The notes below the pieces were generated by a model. The model did no database searches, had not been told where the DNA came from, and was given only the letters and a program-made list of their open reading frames with translations. The translations under genes and the position numbers were made by a program. Shown piece after piece: positions 62,177 to 64,000 of a DNA stretch of 64,000 nt. The DNA comes from Paenibacillus sediminis (GTDB taxonomy: Bacteria; Bacillota; Bacilli; Paenibacillales; Paenibacillaceae): contig NZ_JAGGKP010000008.1 of assembly GCF_017873765.1 (NCBI RefSeq), positions 42,616 through 106,615 on the forward strand, in the 5' to 3' direction. Position 1 is the first letter of the stretch; the number at the start of each line of letters is the position of its first letter.

Positions 62177-63532
62177 ATGATGAAACATCGTTACTTTAAA
62201 TGGTTGCTTTCCTTTACTCTTCTTTTTGGTGTATCGTCAGGAATTGTTAATGGAGAAGGGACAAACAGCGATCAAACTCAATCGGCAGCTAATATTACAT
62301 TAGACAAAACCGAGCTTATGCTGAAGGTAGGCGATCCTGACATCTCTCTCACCGTGACGGTCACTTCGGCAAATGTCAATGACGATAAAACGATAACTTG
62401 GTCAAGCAGTAATTCAAGCGTTGCTACTGTAAATGCTAACGGAACAGTTCATGCAGTTGCTTCTGGGAAAGCGACCATTACCGCTAAACTAACCAATGGC
62501 AAGACTGCCAAGGCAATCGTTACTGTTCCTTTTCCCGTAATGGGCGTACAGCTGAATCAAACGGAACTAACCTTAAATATTGGCACTACTGCAAAGCTCG
62601 TTCCTACGGTCACACCCGCTAACGCTACGATCAAGAACGTCATTTGGTCGAGCAGCAACGAGGCAATCGCTACTGTCAGCACTGAAGGTGTTATTACTCC
62701 CGTATCTGTAGGCACCGCTGTGATAACAGTTACGACAGCTGCCGGCTCCAAGACAGCGACTGCTGTCATTCACGTCGTACAACCAGTTACCGGTATTACG
62801 ATGAATAAAACCGCTGTGATCTTAAAAGCAGGAGAGCCCGATATCACTCTCATAGCGACGATTGCGCCAGCTAATGCCACTGTCAAAAACGTTACTTGGT
62901 CCACCAGCAACTCCAAAATCGCTACAGTCAATGAGAATGGGGTCGTTCATGCTGTCGCTTCCGGCAAAGCTACCATTACCGCTAAATCTGCCAATGGTAA
63001 GATTGCCAAGACCTTCGTTACCGTTCCATTCCGGGTTGCTGGTGTTCAGCTGAACAAAACAGATTTAACGATCCAAATGGGCTCAGATGTGAAGCTCATT
63101 CCTACCATCGCTCCAACGAAGGCCACGATCAAAAACATCACCTGGACGAGCAGTAATGAGGCAATCGCTAAAGTTAGTGATAAAGGCGTCATTACACCTG
63201 TAGCCCCCGGTACCGTTACGATAACAGTTACTACTGAAGATGGCGCTAAGACAGATTCCGCATCGATTCATATCGTACAGCCCGTCACGGGTATTACATT
63301 AAATAAATCGACGCTAAGTATGAAGATAGGAGGGCCAAACGTAATAGTAACAGCTACGATTGCTCCAACGAACGCTACTGCCAAAAATGTAACCTGGTCC
63401 ACCAGCAACTCCAAAGTGGCTACTGTAGACGCTAACGGTACCGTTCATGCTGTTGCCAGCGGCAAAGCGACGATTACTGCAAAATCAACAAGCGGCAAGA
63501 GTGCGAAGGTCATAGTTACCGTTACGAAATAA
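62177..63532 (+). CDS. Secreted protein with five bacterial Ig-like (Big_2) repeats
   Basis: The 451-residue protein has a signal peptide (residues 1-26, LLSFTLLFGVSSGIVNG) and five Ig-like domains of about 83-85 residues, each with TWSSSNxxxATVxxxGxVxxVAxGxATITA. Domains 1, 3 and 5 (type A, ending with VHAVASGKATITAK) and domains 2 and 4 (type B, ending VITPVxxGTVxITVTT) alternate. Big_2 domains bind surfaces or sugars and often precede enzymes, but here nothing else is attached. No sortase motif or SLH domain is seen. ATG 62177 is six bases from AAGGAG. Confidence 0.9.
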   Translation: MMKHRYFKWLLSFTLLFGVSSGIVNGEGTNSDQTQSAANITLDKTELMLKVGDPDISLTVTVTSANVNDDKTITWSSSNSSVATVNANGTVHAVASGKATITAKLTNGKTAKAIVTVPFPVMGVQLNQTELTLNIGTTAKLVPTVTPANATIKNVIWSSSNEAIATVSTEGVITPVSVGTAVITVTTAAGSKTATAVIHVVQPVTGITMNKTAVILKAGEPDITLIATIAPANATVKNVTWSTSNSKIATVNENGVVHAVASGKATITAKSANGKIAKTFVTVPFRVAGVQLNKTDLTIQMGSDVKLIPTIAPTKATIKNITWTSSNEAIAKVSDKGVITPVAPGTVTITVTTEDGAKTDSASIHIVQPVTGITLNKSTLSMKIGGPNVIVTATIAPTNATAKNVTWSTSNSKVATVDANGTVHAVASGKATITAKSTSGKSAKVIVTVTK

Positions 63533-63654
63533 AAAGGAAGTACACACTTGTTGTTTCTGTGGCAAGCCACAGCTGTGCAAGGGGAAAAGAAAAATGGGCT
63601 TAGAAATCGAGTTAAAAATCGAGAAAGGCTTGAAATAACCTTTATAAGGAAGAG

Positions 63655-63706
63655 AAAAAGACTGGAGCTTGATCGGTATATTATCCGACCAACTTCCAGT
63701 CTTTGA
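63655..63706 (+). terminator. Strong hairpin, probable terminator of the Big_2 gene
   Basis: AAAGACTGGAGCTTGATCGG pairs with CCGACCAACTTCCAGTCTTT with three mismatches. It is 120 bp after the stop, and a T tract is short, so the assignment is tentative. Confidence 0.6.
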
Positions 63707-63715
63707 TCTATTTGC

Positions 63716-63962
63716 GGACAGTAATTTTTATGCCTGAATACTTATTTAGGGGCGTGGACAGGAATTATTGTTTGGTTAAAAAAACTGTAGAAACATAATA
63801 ATTACTGTCCTCACCCCCAACACCACCACTCCCCTACTCCCACTTGCGCTCTCCCCTGATTTCAAGATAATAATTGTTGTCCTCCCATGTGAGGTTTAGC
63901 GGGTGTAAAACTGGAAGAAAACTGGTTCAATTGTGAACGAAAACGAATAATAATTAGTGTCC
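63716..63962. repeat. Five copies of a 14-bp motif (AATAATTNNTGTCC)
   Basis: Two copies read GGACANNAATTNTT (63716-63729 and 63756-63769) and three read AATAATTNNTGTCC (63797-63810, 63869-63882, 63949-63962). Copies two and three form an 18-bp imperfect inverted repeat. The exact limits of each copy are approximate. Confidence 0.7.
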
Positions 63963-64000
63963 GAAAAGGAAGGGAAAGAGATGGAGTAAAGATTGGAGAA

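Larger units (their letters stand above)
63533..64000. other. Non-coding stretch at the right edge with hairpins and a repeated 14-bp motif
   Basis: No open reading frame of note is present. A short hairpin CTGTGG-CAAG-CCACAG lies at 63557-63572, a terminator at 63655-63706 and five copies of AATAATTNNTGTCC or its complement at 63716-63962. The last 40 bases may be the 5' region of a gene beyond the window. Confidence 0.6.

Noticed and set aside
63716..63962. CRISPR array
   Set aside because: Copies are only 14 bp, occur in both orientations and spacing varies from 40 to 80 bp; no cas genes are present.

Overview
The window looks like a chromosomal segment from a spore-forming member of the Bacillales, most probably Paenibacillaceae (Paenibacillus-like). 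Support for this comes from two alpha/beta-type SASP genes with sigma-G-like promoters, Sda, YlbJ, YunB and a YjcZ-like peptide, gene order shared with the Bacillus subtilis yui/yum/yut/yun region, moderate G+C, AGGAGG-type ribosome binding sites, frequent GTG/TTG starts, a copper-amine-oxidase-type stalk domain and futalosine-route menaquinone genes. No rRNA, tRNA, prophage, insertion sequence or CRISPR array was seen. The content is almost entirely core genome.

Layout. 1-3.9 kb: sdhCAB (sdhB cut by the window edge) divergent from a LysR regulator, with nested palindromes between them. 3.9-7.4 kb: a potassium operon of a Ktr channel, its RCK subunit and a CPA-type antiporter, behind a cyclic-di-AMP riboswitch. 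7.6-12 kb: a CPBP membrane protease, uvrC, trxA and a YqzM-like peptide. 12-16.8 kb: dnaB-dnaI helicase-loading genes, a stalk-domain alpha/beta hydrolase and yuiB. 17-25.3 kb: hemQ, NADH dehydrogenase, yumC, a zinc-ribbon gene with a structured leader, the checkpoint gene sda with DnaA and LexA sites, a HesB/IscA protein (YutM), mqnE, yutJ, yuzB and yutI.

25.3-34.5 kb: an alpha/beta hydrolase, metNIQ behind an S-box (SAM) riboswitch, a HEPN protein, a UbiD-type decarboxylase likely in menaquinone synthesis, ctaA, a thioredoxin-like protein and a DUF2515 protein. 34.5-43.5 kb: a MurJ/YtgP-type flippase, a DUF456 protein, a Cof-type phosphatase, two tandem class B penicillin-binding proteins and a membrane transglutaminase-like protein. 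43.7-51.9 kb: an MFS transporter, a YjcZ-like peptide, a Toprim protein, sco and ctaB (cytochrome oxidase assembly), yfhP, two SASP genes, trpS behind a tryptophan T-box and an aldose-1-epimerase-like gene.

51.9-64 kb: an unrecognised gene, pepF, a YycC-like and zinc-binding pair, a DUF2225 protein, truncated haemoglobin, a 33-residue ORF, ylbJ, nadK, yutD, lipA, a LytH-like M23 peptidase, yunB, a secreted Big_2 repeat protein and a terminal non-coding stretch with five copies of a 14-bp motif.

Many genes share an aerobic-respiration theme: succinate dehydrogenase, type II NADH dehydrogenases, menaquinone, haem and haem A synthesis, Cu delivery, Fe-S assembly, lipoate and haemoglobin. The most striking regulatory features are three recognisable riboswitch/T-box leaders, the sda promoter with a LexA box over its -35 and flanking DnaA boxes, a nested hairpin that buries the Shine-Dalgarno sequence of the zinc-ribbon gene, and the repeat cluster at the right edge. 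I did not find a clearly new multi-gene system. All family assignments come from reading motifs, not from database searches.
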